A stretch of DNA of 64,000 nt from Aminobacterium colombiense DSM 12261 (GTDB taxonomy: Bacteria; Synergistota; Synergistia; Synergistales; Aminobacteriaceae). Below, piece by piece: positions 8,751 through 17,083 of the stretch. The position numbers and the translations under genes are program-made. The stretch's first letter is position 1; each line of letters opens with the position of its first letter. The DNA lies in the NCBI RefSeq assembly GCF_000025885.1, contig NC_014011.1:186001-250000 (forward strand), read 5' to 3'. The notes beneath the pieces were generated by a model. The model did not search any database. It was not told the DNA's origin and saw nothing but the letters and a program-made list of their open reading frames with translations.

Positions 8751-9557
8751 TTAAGAAAGGGCAAGGGGGATTATGGCTTCTGAGTTAATGACTCTGAACG
8801 TAAAGGACTCTGTTAGGAAAAAAGTTCCTTTTCGAGAGTCATTGCCAATGAAACCAAGGGAAAGATCCTGTCCTACTACAAGTTCCATATCACCGCCCCG
8901 CATGGAGACGAGAAAAGATTCTTTTTCATGGGTAGAAAGAATAACGGGACCCTCAAGAACCTCCTTGACATTTTTGAAAAGAGGATAGCATTCAGAGAGA
9001 GAATAAAGAGATTTCCAGAGAGTTGGGGAGGCAACAAGGGCATAAGGGCCCTCTATGGCGTCTTGCTGGAAACGATAAATGCCAGAGCTGATAACCTCCA
9101 TTACTCCTCGGGCAGAGGACGTATCTCTTATTTTCAATGTTCTATCCTTTGCTGTTTCCCATAATCCTTCTATCCCGGCCGATGGGAGGCCTTCGTACAC
9201 AGCTTTCTCTTCGAAGGCGGCTATACGGCGGGCTGCTTCATCCAATGGAGAAAGGTCCGGGTTTTTCAGGCCCCGTGTAATGTTATCAAGCTCCCACAGA
9301 TCAAGGTCGAAAGTTACCCGGGATTCTACAAGTGGAAGAACTTGGTGAATTCCGTAGGCCACATTTCCTTCAGAAGTTTCATGGGGGATGTCGAGCCTGC
9401 CGCAGGGGTGAGCGGCATAATCCCAACCCTTAGGGCCGATAACATCTATAAACTTTCGGGCTGAAAGGTGAGATTCAAGAACACGCTTGGCTTGTTCATC
9501 CATTTCATGCCACGCTTCAGAACTTACCATTACTGTTGATCTTCTGAGTATGTCCAT
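8751..9557 (-). CDS. Encapsulin shell protein (family 1, HK97 fold)
   Basis: 268 residues, the normal length. It follows the Thermotoga maritima encapsulin closely in pattern: MDILRRS at the start, the block FIDVIGPKGWDYAAHPCGRL, then TFDLDLWELDNITRGL, DAIEGPYALV, GQDLSLGF and the end FFLTESFTFRVINSEAIIPL. The protein self-assembles into an icosahedral nanocompartment that stores or handles iron in the cytoplasm. It is encoded 39 bases downstream of the encapsulated ferritin whose C-terminal tail docks inside the shell. Strong ribosome site AAGGAGG upstream of the start. Confidence 0.96.
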   Translation of the reverse strand: MDILRRSTVMVSSEAWHEMDEQAKRVLESHLSARKFIDVIGPKGWDYAAHPCGRLDIPHETSEGNVAYGIHQVLPLVESRVTFDLDLWELDNITRGLKNPDLSPLDEAARRIAAFEEKAVYEGLPSAGIEGLWETAKDRTLKIRDTSSARGVMEVISSGIYRFQQDAIEGPYALVASPTLWKSLYSLSECYPLFKNVKEVLEGPVILSTHEKESFLVSMRGGDMELVVGQDLSLGFIGNDSRKGTFFLTESFTFRVINSEAIIPLALS

Positions 9558-9596
9558 ATAGGAATCCTCCTTATTAAATCTTTAAGGTATATTTAT

Positions 9597-9953
9597 CTAT
9601 TCTTTAAGACTGCCTATATTGAGGCTTCCCGAAAGTATTTCACTTTTTTCTGTGGAATCTTCGGTGGCAGCTTCCTCCATTGCGAGCAGTGAACTTTCAG
9701 TAAAAAGATACTGGCGGAGTTCTTTGTCCCAGCCCGGCATGTTACGTCGCAGCCATTCTATGAGCATCACCGCATGTTCTATCTCCTCATCTCTGTTATG
9801 CCCAAGAAGAGCCTTCAGATCTTTGTCCTCAGTGGCGGCAACTCGCTGGTTATACCAGTTAATAGCTTCCAGTTCTTCTTGCATGCTTTTTAATGCCATA
9901 GCACATCTGCGGGTCAAATCATCAAGGTGTTCCACAGGTTCCGTATACTGCAT
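9597..9953 (-). CDS. Encapsulated ferritin-like protein (EncFtn) with targeting peptide
   Basis: 118 residues from ATG 9953, which has GGAGGGGAG ahead of it. The two-helix EncFtn ferroxidase residues are present: Glu27, Glu57 and His60, with the same spacing as Glu32/Glu62/His65 of the Rhodospirillum rubrum protein. Two copies pair to build one iron site. The last eleven residues, SGSLNIGSLKE, contain the LxIGSLK cargo-loading motif that binds the inner wall of family 1 encapsulins. It oxidises Fe(II) for storage as mineral in the shell encoded just downstream. Confidence 0.95.
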   Translation of the reverse strand: MQYTEPVEHLDDLTRRCAMALKSMQEELEAINWYNQRVAATEDKDLKALLGHNRDEEIEHAVMLIEWLRRNMPGWDKELRQYLFTESSLLAMEEAATEDSTEKSEILSGSLNIGSLKE

Positions 9954-9981
9954 TGTTTCACTCCCCTCCAAAGATAGAAAT

Positions 9982-10009
9982 GGCGGGCAGGCCATATGGC
10001 CTGCCCGCC
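9982..10009 (-). terminator. Strong hairpin between hsp20 and encFtn
   Basis: A perfect 12-bp GC-rich stem (9982-9993 with 9998-10009, GGCGGGCAGGCC) with loop ATAT. On the minus strand it follows the hsp20 stop and precedes the encFtn ribosome site; the downstream stretch is only moderately T-rich. It may end most hsp20 transcripts or stabilise their 3' ends. Confidence 0.7.
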
Positions 10010-10014
10010 TCCCC

Positions 10015-10506
10015 TTATTCCAAGTCTTCGTTCTTTATCTCGAGCACCTTGCATTCTTCGGGTTGTTTCTTTTCGGTTACTTCAATTGTCAGAATCCCTT
10101 TTTTGTATGAAGCTTTTGCAGTTCCAGGATCAACCTCTTCAGGGAATTGTAAAATCCGCGAAATATTTCCGTAATATCGTTCTGTTCTGTAGTAATTTTC
10201 CTCTTCAATTTGACGTTCGTCTTTTTTCTCTGCGGTAATAACAAGCCTGTCCGGATATATTTTCAAATCCATCTGAGAAGGATCAATACCTGGAAGCTCT
10301 AGTTCCGCGATAATTTTCCCATCTTTTCTGTACATGTCCCCCCTAGGGCTCATTGCTGCTTCGTAGGGCTCTTCGCTCCATGGAAAGGACGACATCATTT
10401 CGTCAAAACCCCTCATCATGTTCTTCATCATCGTTTCCATGGGAGTGGCGAAAGGAGTTACTGGAAACATCCTTTCTATTGGTCTACGCGCTAAAAATCG
10501 TCTCAA
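10015..10506 (-). CDS. Small heat shock protein, Hsp20/alpha-crystallin family
   Basis: 163 residues from a TTG at 10506. The AGGAGGT ribosome site overlaps the GTG at 10515, so that GTG cannot be used, while TTG three codons on has a 7-base spacing. The alpha-crystallin domain runs from about residue 50 (DMYRKDGKIIAELELPGI) to 150 and includes VITAEKKDERQIEEENYY and the end AKASYKKGILTIEV. The N-terminus is Met- and Phe-rich. It is an ATP-independent chaperone that holds unfolded proteins. No CIRCE box is seen upstream. It begins the run that leads into the encapsulin genes. Confidence 0.92.
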   Translation of the reverse strand: MRRFLARRPIERMFPVTPFATPMETMMKNMMRGFDEMMSSFPWSEEPYEAAMSPRGDMYRKDGKIIAELELPGIDPSQMDLKIYPDRLVITAEKKDERQIEEENYYRTERYYGNISRILQFPEEVDPGTAKASYKKGILTIEVTEKKQPEECKVLEIKNEDLE

Positions 10507-10743
10507 ATGTTCCACCTCCTAATTACTGACCATAATTGACCTTTCAGTATTTATTATATATGTCAGCATTGGTTAGGCAAGTAGATTTAAGTACATATGA
10601 ACGTAAATACACAGAATTATTGGCGATAAATTGCTATGAAGTCGTTTTTTCTAAGTTTAATGAATAAATTTATTTTTTGTGGTCTCTATATACTCTTACT
10701 CTATTATAATGAAAGGCGAGATGAGGTTAAGGAGGTTGTAATA

Positions 10744-11316
10744 ATGAAGAAGTCCATAGGTATCCATATGCCAGTTTATCCAGCTCCTGTTCTTATTATC
10801 GGAAATTATGATGAAAAAGGCAAGCCAAATGTTATGGCCGCGGCGTGGGGAGGCATTTGTTGTTCTGTCCCTCCCTGCATTACTATTTCCTTGCAAAAGA
10901 TCCGCTATAGCTACAATAATATTGTAGATCGGAAAGCTTTCACTGTGAATATCCCTTCAGAAAAATATGTAAAAGAGTCTGATTATTTTGGCATGGTTTC
11001 CGGACGGGAGCACGATAAACTTTCTATAACGAATTTGACTCCCATGAGGGGAGAAAAAGTTGACGCTCCCTATATTGAGGAGTTCCCTGTTTCTATAGAG
11101 TGCAAACTTTTGCAAACGATAGAGTTGGGAACCCATGTCATGTTAGTGGGAAAGGTTGTAAATACGTTGGCAGACGAAGAATGTCTCACTTGTGATAATT
11201 ACCCTGATCCGGAGAAGGTCCGTCCGATCATCTTCACCCCAAAATATCGGCGTTATTATGCTCTGGGAGCGGACTTGGGAGAAGCGTTCCATATGGGTAG
11301 ATTTTTCATGAAGTAG
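10744..11316 (+). CDS. Flavin reductase family protein (FMN-binding split barrel)
   Basis: 190 residues. The N-terminus MKKSIG...PVYPAPVLIIG followed by GKPNVMAAAWGGICCS and TISLQKIRYSYNNI is the usual pattern of the flavoredoxin/flavin-reductase split-barrel proteins, which bind FMN; FTVNIPSEKYVKESDYFG follows. ATG 10744 has a perfect AAGGAGG upstream and TATAAT lies at 10705-10710; a longer open frame upstream has no ribosome site. Likely a cytoplasmic electron-transfer or flavin-reducing protein; partner unknown. Confidence 0.85.
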   Translation: MKKSIGIHMPVYPAPVLIIGNYDEKGKPNVMAAAWGGICCSVPPCITISLQKIRYSYNNIVDRKAFTVNIPSEKYVKESDYFGMVSGREHDKLSITNLTPMRGEKVDAPYIEEFPVSIECKLLQTIELGTHVMLVGKVVNTLADEECLTCDNYPDPEKVRPIIFTPKYRRYYALGADLGEAFHMGRFFMK

Positions 11317-11400
11317 CAATATTTTCGTATCCGTTTCCGTGAAGTGCCCTCGTGTGCTTGTTGATTAATGGAGATGTTTTTAAATAGGAGGATAAAAAAG

Positions 11401-13227
11401 ATGCGGCATCAGCAAGAAAAAAATCCGGATGTTCCTACCGCTCTGCCAAAAAGAGAAGAAATTGATAGCGCATATATATGGAGATTAGAAGATATTTATC
11501 CTTCAATAGATGAGTGGGAAAAGGATTTCGATGGCCTGGAAAAACTATTGCCCCGTTTTCAGGCCTACCAGGGGTGTCTTCTTGAATCAGCAGCCACTCT
11601 TCTGGATGGAATCCGATTGATGGAAAATGCGGAGATTATAATGGGGAAGCTTTATGCTTACGCAGTGATGAAAAGTCATGAAGACACTTCAAAAGAATTC
11701 TACCAGGCTCTTGCAGACCGTGTTGGTTATTTGCTTACAAAACTCACGGCTGCTATTTCCTTTTATACCCCGGAAATTCTTTCTGGGGGAAAGGGAGTCA
11801 TAGACGGTTTTCTGGGGCAATCTGAAGATTTGAAGCAGTACGCTTTCTTTTTTGAAAATATTTTGAGGATGGCTCCCCATACCCTTACTCCGTCAGAGGA
11901 GGAATTGCTGGCTCGTTCTGGCGAGGTGGCAAGGGGGCCGGAGAACATCTTTTCCCTTTTTACCAACGCCGATATGGTCTTTCCAGAGGTCTTCGATGAA
12001 GATGGGAATACGATCGAACTGAGCGAAGAAAGATATACACGGCTTATTCGGTCGCAAGACCGACAGGTTCGCAGAGAAGCCTATGAAGGGCTCTTTGGCA
12101 CCTATAGTAAATATAGAAACTCCCTGGCAGCCATGTATAGTTCTAGTGTGAAGGGCGATCTATTTTATGCCATGTCAAGAAAGTATGGGAGTTGTCTGGA
12201 AGCAGCCCTTGATTCCGATCATATTCCCCTCTCTGTGTATGATTCTGTGGTGGATACTGTGCGTTTCAACCTGAAGCCTCTTCATGAATATGTAGCTTTA
12301 AGAAAAGAAATTTTAAATGTTCCTGAACTTTGCATGTATGATCTCTACGTCCCCCTCGCCAATGAGATTAAAAAGAACATCACCTATGAAGAGGCTCTTG
12401 CCATGGTTGTAAAAGGCCTTGAGCCTCTAGGGGAAGAATATATTTCTGTTTTGAAGCATGGTTTCGAAGCGGGATGGATTGATGTGTACGAAAATCAGGG
12501 GAAACGAAAAGGGGCTTATTCATGGGGCAGTTACGGAACCCACCCTTATGTTTTGCTGAACTACAATGGGACCATTCAAGATGTGTTTACAATCGCCCAC
12601 GAGATGGGGCATGCTATTCACACTTGGTATTCTCACGGCCACCAGCCTTTTATTTATGCTGACTATACAATTTTTCTCGCGGAAGTTGCTTCTACAACAA
12701 ACGAAGCATTATTGCTAGATCATCTTCTTGAGAGTTCTCTTGATCGCCAGAGCCGGCTATATTTGCTGAATTATTCTCTTGAACAGATTCGAACAACAGT
12801 ATATCGACAGGCCATGTTTGCGGATTTTGAACGGCAGGTTCACAATATGGCGGAGGCAGGGGAACCTTTGACAGCAGAACGGCTTTCAGCATTATGGCAT
12901 GGTCTGAACGTGACGTACTATGGCCCGGAGATTTCTGTAGATGCCCATATTGACATAGAATGGGCTCGTATTCCCCATTTCTACACTGCTTTCTATGTGT
13001 ATAAGTATGTAACAGGCTATGCGGCAGCAACATCCCTTTCTCAACGAATCGTAGGGGATGGAATAGCGGCGAGAAAATCTTATCTTGATTTCCTTAAGCA
13101 GGGGGGGGCCGCCTATTCCATTGACATTCTTAAAAACGCTGGCGTAGACATGGCGACACCGCAACCACTGCAGGACACGCTCAATCTCTTTAAAGAAAAG
13201 TTAGGTGAACTGAAGGACCTGCTATAA
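11401..13227 (+). CDS. pepF: Oligoendopeptidase F
   Basis: 608 residues, normal for this M3-family zinc peptidase that cuts oligopeptides in the cytoplasm. The zinc motif HEMGH lies at residues 400-404 (IAHEMGHAIHTWYS) and the third ligand region follows at FLAEVASTTNEALL. The N-terminal half is the helical M3 oligopeptidase F cap. ATG 11401 has AGGAGG at good spacing; an ATG at 11368 has none. A strong terminator follows. Together with the C69 peptidase it fits life on peptides. Confidence 0.95.
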   Translation: MRHQQEKNPDVPTALPKREEIDSAYIWRLEDIYPSIDEWEKDFDGLEKLLPRFQAYQGCLLESAATLLDGIRLMENAEIIMGKLYAYAVMKSHEDTSKEFYQALADRVGYLLTKLTAAISFYTPEILSGGKGVIDGFLGQSEDLKQYAFFFENILRMAPHTLTPSEEELLARSGEVARGPENIFSLFTNADMVFPEVFDEDGNTIELSEERYTRLIRSQDRQVRREAYEGLFGTYSKYRNSLAAMYSSSVKGDLFYAMSRKYGSCLEAALDSDHIPLSVYDSVVDTVRFNLKPLHEYVALRKEILNVPELCMYDLYVPLANEIKKNITYEEALAMVVKGLEPLGEEYISVLKHGFEAGWIDVYENQGKRKGAYSWGSYGTHPYVLLNYNGTIQDVFTIAHEMGHAIHTWYSHGHQPFIYADYTIFLAEVASTTNEALLLDHLLESSLDRQSRLYLLNYSLEQIRTTVYRQAMFADFERQVHNMAEAGEPLTAERLSALWHGLNVTYYGPEISVDAHIDIEWARIPHFYTAFYVYKYVTGYAAATSLSQRIVGDGIAARKSYLDFLKQGGAAYSIDILKNAGVDMATPQPLQDTLNLFKEKLGELKDLL

Positions 13228-13252
13228 AATTTTTGAAGAGGAGAAATTATAA

Positions 13253-13287
13253 AAGAGAGTTCCCGAGGGCACTTCGGGAACTCTCTT
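13253..13287 (+). terminator. Terminator after pepF
   Basis: A perfect 14-bp stem (13253-13266 with 13274-13287) with a 7-base loop, followed by TATTTC. It lies 26 bases after the pepF stop. Confidence 0.85.
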
Positions 13288-13440
13288 ATTTCTGGGGAAT
13301 CTCTGTAACTTCTGGAGGTGGTGATTTTTATCTTTAAGCATCTATAGTGTACATAAAGGATTGTTTATATTCATGGGGCTAATAACCAAAAATAAAGAAC
13401 AACCTAGATGTTTTTTTAGCCTTTTATACAAAGCTATTGT

Positions 13441-14355
13441 TTAGCCCTGGTTTAAAAAGCTAAAAGTAATCTGTTCGGCGATCTTCCCCATCTCCCACCC
13501 GGCGTAGGTAAGTCCCTTAATGGTAGAGTGGGCAAGAAATATTTCACGGCTTATCCCAGCAAGATTCTGAAGAGGAAGTATGATGACTTCTTTTTGTTTC
13601 ACTTCTTTTCGTACGGCTATTTCCATGGCTATCCCCATGCCAAAGCCCTGAGTAACGAGCTGGAGCAGCAATTCCTCGTTATCTACCTGAGTTAAGCGAG
13701 GGGTTTTTAGTTTGTTATTGAGAAAAAAGTCATTTACAAAACAATAATGAGCAGTATCCTTGCTATAAGAGATAAAATTTTCTTCGAGGAGCTGGGCGGG
13801 GGAAATAATTTTCCATTGTGCCCAGGGATGATCAGGTGGCGCTATAAGGGCAAAAGAACTTCTGCCGAGAGACTGCATGGTAAGAGTTGACGATGGACTG
13901 AGAAGCGGGTTGTGGCCAAAGAAAGCCAACTCTATTTCGTCCTTTTCAATCATTGTGAGCAGTGTCTCTTCATTGGCTGTTTTGATCTGTACCTTTATGT
14001 GAGGGAATTTGTGGCGATATTCTGACATAATCAAGGGCAGAAACGTCTTTCCGCACGTAGGGGTGGTGCCTATGCACAGCTCTCCGTATTTAAGAAGCTG
14101 CATTTCCCGAAACTTTTCCGGAACAGCGTCAACAAGCTTAAAAAGGTCCTGGGCTAGAATGTAGAGCGTCCGCCCTTCAGGGGTGAGAGAAATGGAACGG
14201 CCGCGACGCAGAAAAAGTTTCACATCGTAATTTTTCTCAAGAGCAGCTATATATTGGCTTACTGAAGGTTGGGAAAGGAAAAGTTTTTCTCCTGCCTGTC
14301 GAAAAGAACCTTCCTCCACAATAGCGCAAAAAACCCGCAACTGATTAAGATTCAT
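13441..14355 (-). CDS. LysR-family transcriptional regulator
   Basis: 304 residues. Residues 1-60 are the winged helix-turn-helix (MNLNQLRVFCAIVEEGSFRQAGEKL..., LSQPSVSQYIAALE); the rest is the effector-binding domain, starting at about residue 90 with ELCIGTTPTCGKTFL. The second of two close ATGs (14355) is preferred because AAGAAGGG lies at proper distance. It is divergent from the YgeY-like hydrolase at 14465, the usual layout for a LysR protein and the gene it controls, and a perfect palindrome lies between them. It probably senses a substrate or product of amino-acid catabolism. Confidence 0.9.
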   Translation of the reverse strand: MNLNQLRVFCAIVEEGSFRQAGEKLFLSQPSVSQYIAALEKNYDVKLFLRRGRSISLTPEGRTLYILAQDLFKLVDAVPEKFREMQLLKYGELCIGTTPTCGKTFLPLIMSEYRHKFPHIKVQIKTANEETLLTMIEKDEIELAFFGHNPLLSPSSTLTMQSLGRSSFALIAPPDHPWAQWKIISPAQLLEENFISYSKDTAHYCFVNDFFLNNKLKTPRLTQVDNEELLLQLVTQGFGMGIAMEIAVRKEVKQKEVIILPLQNLAGISREIFLAHSTIKGLTYAGWEMGKIAEQITFSFLNQG

Positions 14356-14372
14356 AAGCATCCCTTCTTTGA

Positions 14373-14390
14373 CATAATGTAAATATTATG
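14373..14390. promoter_or_regulatory. Palindrome between lysR and the M20 gene, candidate operator
   Basis: CATAAT-N6-ATTATG, a perfect 6-bp inverted repeat of LysR-box type, 18 bases upstream of the regulator start and 75 bases from the divergent hydrolase. Its place and symmetry suit binding of the LysR protein; not tested. Confidence 0.5.
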
Positions 14391-14464
14391 GTTGTTATTA
14401 GTTATTGTTTATTGAAATAAATAGTAACAGATGTATCCTAGTTTATAAATAGGGAGGGGTCAAT

Positions 14465-15658
14465 ATGGTTCTTAACGGAAAAAGGCAATCGGACCTTGTT
14501 CGAATATGTCAAGAACTTATAAGAAGACCAAGTCCCTCGGGGAAAGAGCGGGAAGTGGCAACCTTTATCGCTGATACCATGCGTTCTATTGGGTACGATG
14601 AGGTGTCAATAGATCTTTACGGAAATGTCATTGGAAGGCAGTTTTTCGCCACACCAGGCAAGAGGCTTCTATTAGAGTCTCAAATGGATCATATTGATCC
14701 GGGCACCCTTACGGATTGGAGTTACTATCCTTACGGGGCATTTATAAAAGATGGCTGCATCTACGGCCGTGGGGCATCGGATCAAAAAGGATGCCTTGCC
14801 GCTATGATCCTTGCGGGAGCAGAGTTGAAAAACAACTTTTACAACAAGCTGAAAGGCGAACTTGTTGTGGCTGGCACGGTGTTTCAGGAACGATTCGAGG
14901 GAGTTGCCTCCCGCACGGTAGCGTCCGCATTTCCTCCTGATTTTGTTGTTTTGGGAGAAGCTACAGAGTTGAAAATAAAAAGAGGGCAGCGCGGTCGAGC
15001 TGAAATAGTCATTGAAACACAGGGTAGAATGACTCACTCTTCCAATCCCGAATTTGGTTCGAACGCGGCAGATGCGATGATATCAATTCTTTCTTCTATT
15101 CACCAATCCTACTCTCCTTCTTTTAAACCATTCTTTGGCGAAAACATTTTAGTTCTCACAACTCTTCGAACATACCCAGACCTGGGAACAGGGCTTGTCC
15201 CGGAAATTTGCAGGGCAATCTTTGATTTGCGGGTTTTTCCTGACGATACTCCTGAATCAGTTGTAAGAAAGTTCAAGGGGCTGATCGAAAGGGCGAAGGA
15301 TTCTTTGCGCGGTATCAAAGTGAAAATATTTATCTCAGAAACAGAAGATCGGACCTATACTGGCGCATCTATCAGAGGAACTCATTTTGCCCGGGCATGG
15401 GCCTTGCCCGAAGAGTCTGACTACCTTAAAAGGGCATTGAGAGCCGTTGAAACTTTGGGTATGGAGGGAGGCGTATCGGATTCACCGGGGTTTGGTACGA
15501 ACGGTTGTTATTACGCAGGAGAACTAGGTATTCCTACTATCGTTTTTGGCCCCTCTGGACGCAGGCTTGTTCACAGCATAGATGAATATATTGAAATAAA
15601 TGACTTGTTCCTCGCTTTTCAAGGATATGAAGGCATAGCAAAAGAAGTTCTGACTTAG
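14465..15658 (+). CDS. M20-family hydrolase, YgeY-like (copy 1)
   Basis: 397 residues. The metal-binding motifs of the M20 peptidase/deacylase family are recognisable: QMDHID (His and Asp), GRGASDQKG (bridging Asp), and the last His in VHSIDEYIEI. The wording resembles the YgeY branch linked in E. coli to the ygeW-X-Y-hyuA-yqeA region. It should remove an acyl or carbamoyl group, or split a dipeptide, in the cytoplasm. GGGAGGGG precedes ATG 14465. A second copy lies at 23562, and a broken C-terminal fragment of a third follows immediately. Confidence 0.85.
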   Translation: MVLNGKRQSDLVRICQELIRRPSPSGKEREVATFIADTMRSIGYDEVSIDLYGNVIGRQFFATPGKRLLLESQMDHIDPGTLTDWSYYPYGAFIKDGCIYGRGASDQKGCLAAMILAGAELKNNFYNKLKGELVVAGTVFQERFEGVASRTVASAFPPDFVVLGEATELKIKRGQRGRAEIVIETQGRMTHSSNPEFGSNAADAMISILSSIHQSYSPSFKPFFGENILVLTTLRTYPDLGTGLVPEICRAIFDLRVFPDDTPESVVRKFKGLIERAKDSLRGIKVKIFISETEDRTYTGASIRGTHFARAWALPEESDYLKRALRAVETLGMEGGVSDSPGFGTNGCYYAGELGIPTIVFGPSGRRLVHSIDEYIEINDLFLAFQGYEGIAKEVLT

Positions 15659-15754
15659 GTCGCCCGCGTAGTTGATGAGTGTATTGAGATCGAACGGCCC
15701 ATACGGGTTTTGAGGGATATGGCGCGTCGCTCGATCCGTAATAATGTTATTTAA
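15659..15754 (+). pseudogene. C-terminal remnant of another YgeY-like M20 gene
   Basis: Directly after the stop of the M20 gene a frame reads 31 codons to a TAA at 15752: it contains VVDECIEIE and an Arg-rich end. This matches the last 30 residues of the two intact copies (AHVVDEYIEID... and VHSIDEYIEIN...) in position and length. No start codon or body is present. It is best explained as the tail left after recombination or deletion between tandem ygeY copies. Confidence 0.7.
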
Positions 15755-15793
15755 AAAGTTTAAATCATCTCATTATATGTAGGAGGGAACCAT

Positions 15794-17050
15794 ATGTTTG
15801 AGAAAGCATGGGAAGAATTAGAGAAGACGGATCGGGCCATAGCCGATGTTATAACCCGTGAACGGGAGCGTCAGGAACACGGCATCGAGCTTATAGCCTC
15901 AGAGAACTTTGTATCCCCCGCCGTCATGTGCGCCATGGGATCAGTGCTGACCAATAAATACGCGGAAGGCTACCCTGCCCACCGCTACTACGGAGGCTGC
16001 CACGTAGTTGATGAAGCCGAGAACCTTGCCCGTGACAGAGCGAAACAGCTTTTTGGCTGCGACCACGTGAACGTCCAGCCTCACTCCGGCTCCCAGGCCA
16101 ACATGGCAGTCTACTTTACATGCCTTGAGCCCGGCGACACCATTCTGGCCATGAACTTGTCCCACGGCGGCCACCTGACCCATGGCTCCCCGGTGAACTT
16201 TTCCGGACAGCTGTACAACATCATTCCTTACGGAGTGAGCAAAGATACAGAGACCATCGACTTTGCCGAAGTTGAACGCCTTGCCCTAGCCCACAGGCCT
16301 AAGCTCATCGTCTGCGGGGGCAGCGCCTATCCCCGTGAGATTGACGCGGAGAAATTCCGCGAGATAGCGGACAAGGCAGGCTCTCTGCTGATGTTCGACA
16401 TTGCGCACATAGCGGGTCTTGTGGCGGCGAAGCTTCACAAAGACCCCATTCCATTCTGCGACTTTGTCACCACCACCACCCATAAGACCCTTCGCGGTCC
16501 CCGCGGCGGCATGATCATGTGCCGAGAGGCCTTTGCCAAGGGAGTTGACAAGAGCATCTTCCCCGGTATGCAGGGGGGTCCTCTTATGCACATTATCGCG
16601 TCCAAGGCAGTGGCTTTTGAGGAAGCCCTTCAGCCGTCCTTCAAGGAGTACCAGGGCAGAATAGTCAAGAACGCGGCCTCCCTCGCGGAAGCCCTTCTGA
16701 AACATGATTTTCATCTTGTTTCCGGTGGAACGGACAACCACCTTATCCTGATCAACCTCACGAGCCGTGGCGTAACGGGTAAGGCCCTTGAGACAGCCCT
16801 TGACAAGGCAGGCATCACGGTGAACAAGAACACAGTGCCTTTCGATACCCAGAGCCCCTTTATCACTAGCGGAGTGAGAATCGGCACGCCGGCGGTGACC
16901 ACCCGCGGCTTTGGTTCCAGCGAGATGGAGCAGATAGCGTCCTGGATGGACGAAGTGGCGAAGAACGTAGAGAACGATAAGGTACTTTCCCGCATCCGCG
17001 CCGAGGTCCTTGATCTCTGTGGCAAATATCCCCTCTACGCGGGAATGTAA
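15794..17050 (+). CDS. glyA: Serine hydroxymethyltransferase
   Basis: 418 residues, full length. It converts serine and tetrahydrofolate to glycine and methylene-tetrahydrofolate. Family marks: [10 protein letters not shown] near residue 35, [26 protein letters not shown] and the PLP Schiff-base Lys231 in [18 protein letters not shown] lies just ahead of ATG 15794. Codon use is markedly more biased (AAG, GCC, CGC) and GC-richer than in neighbours, as for highly expressed genes. It is 33 bases upstream of a PLP enzyme with the same bias, so they form one operon, probably for serine/glycine fermentation. A decayed second copy lies at 29.7 kb. Confidence 0.96.
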   Translation: MFEKAWEELEKTDRAIADVITRERERQEHGIELIASENFVSPAVMCAMGSVLTNKYAEGYPAHRYYGGCHVVDEAENLARDRAKQLFGCDHVNVQPHSGSQANMAVYFTCLEPGDTILAMNLSHGGHLTHGSPVNFSGQLYNIIPYGVSKDTETIDFAEVERLALAHRPKLIVCGGSAYPREIDAEKFREIADKAGSLLMFDIAHIAGLVAAKLHKDPIPFCDFVTTTTHKTLRGPRGGMIMCREAFAKGVDKSIFPGMQGGPLMHIIASKAVAFEEALQPSFKEYQGRIVKNAASLAEALLKHDFHLVSGGTDNHLILINLTSRGVTGKALETALDKAGITVNKNTVPFDTQSPFITSGVRIGTPAVTTRGFGSSEMEQIASWMDEVAKNVENDKVLSRIRAEVLDLCGKYPLYAGM

Positions 17051-17083
17051 GCATATTTATAATTAGAACAGGAGTGAAAGCGA

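Noticed and set aside
15681-15737. GATCGA...TCGATC repeat upstream of glyA as a possible glycine riboswitch
   Set aside because: No glycine aptamer motif is seen, and the sequence reads as the tail of an M20 gene.
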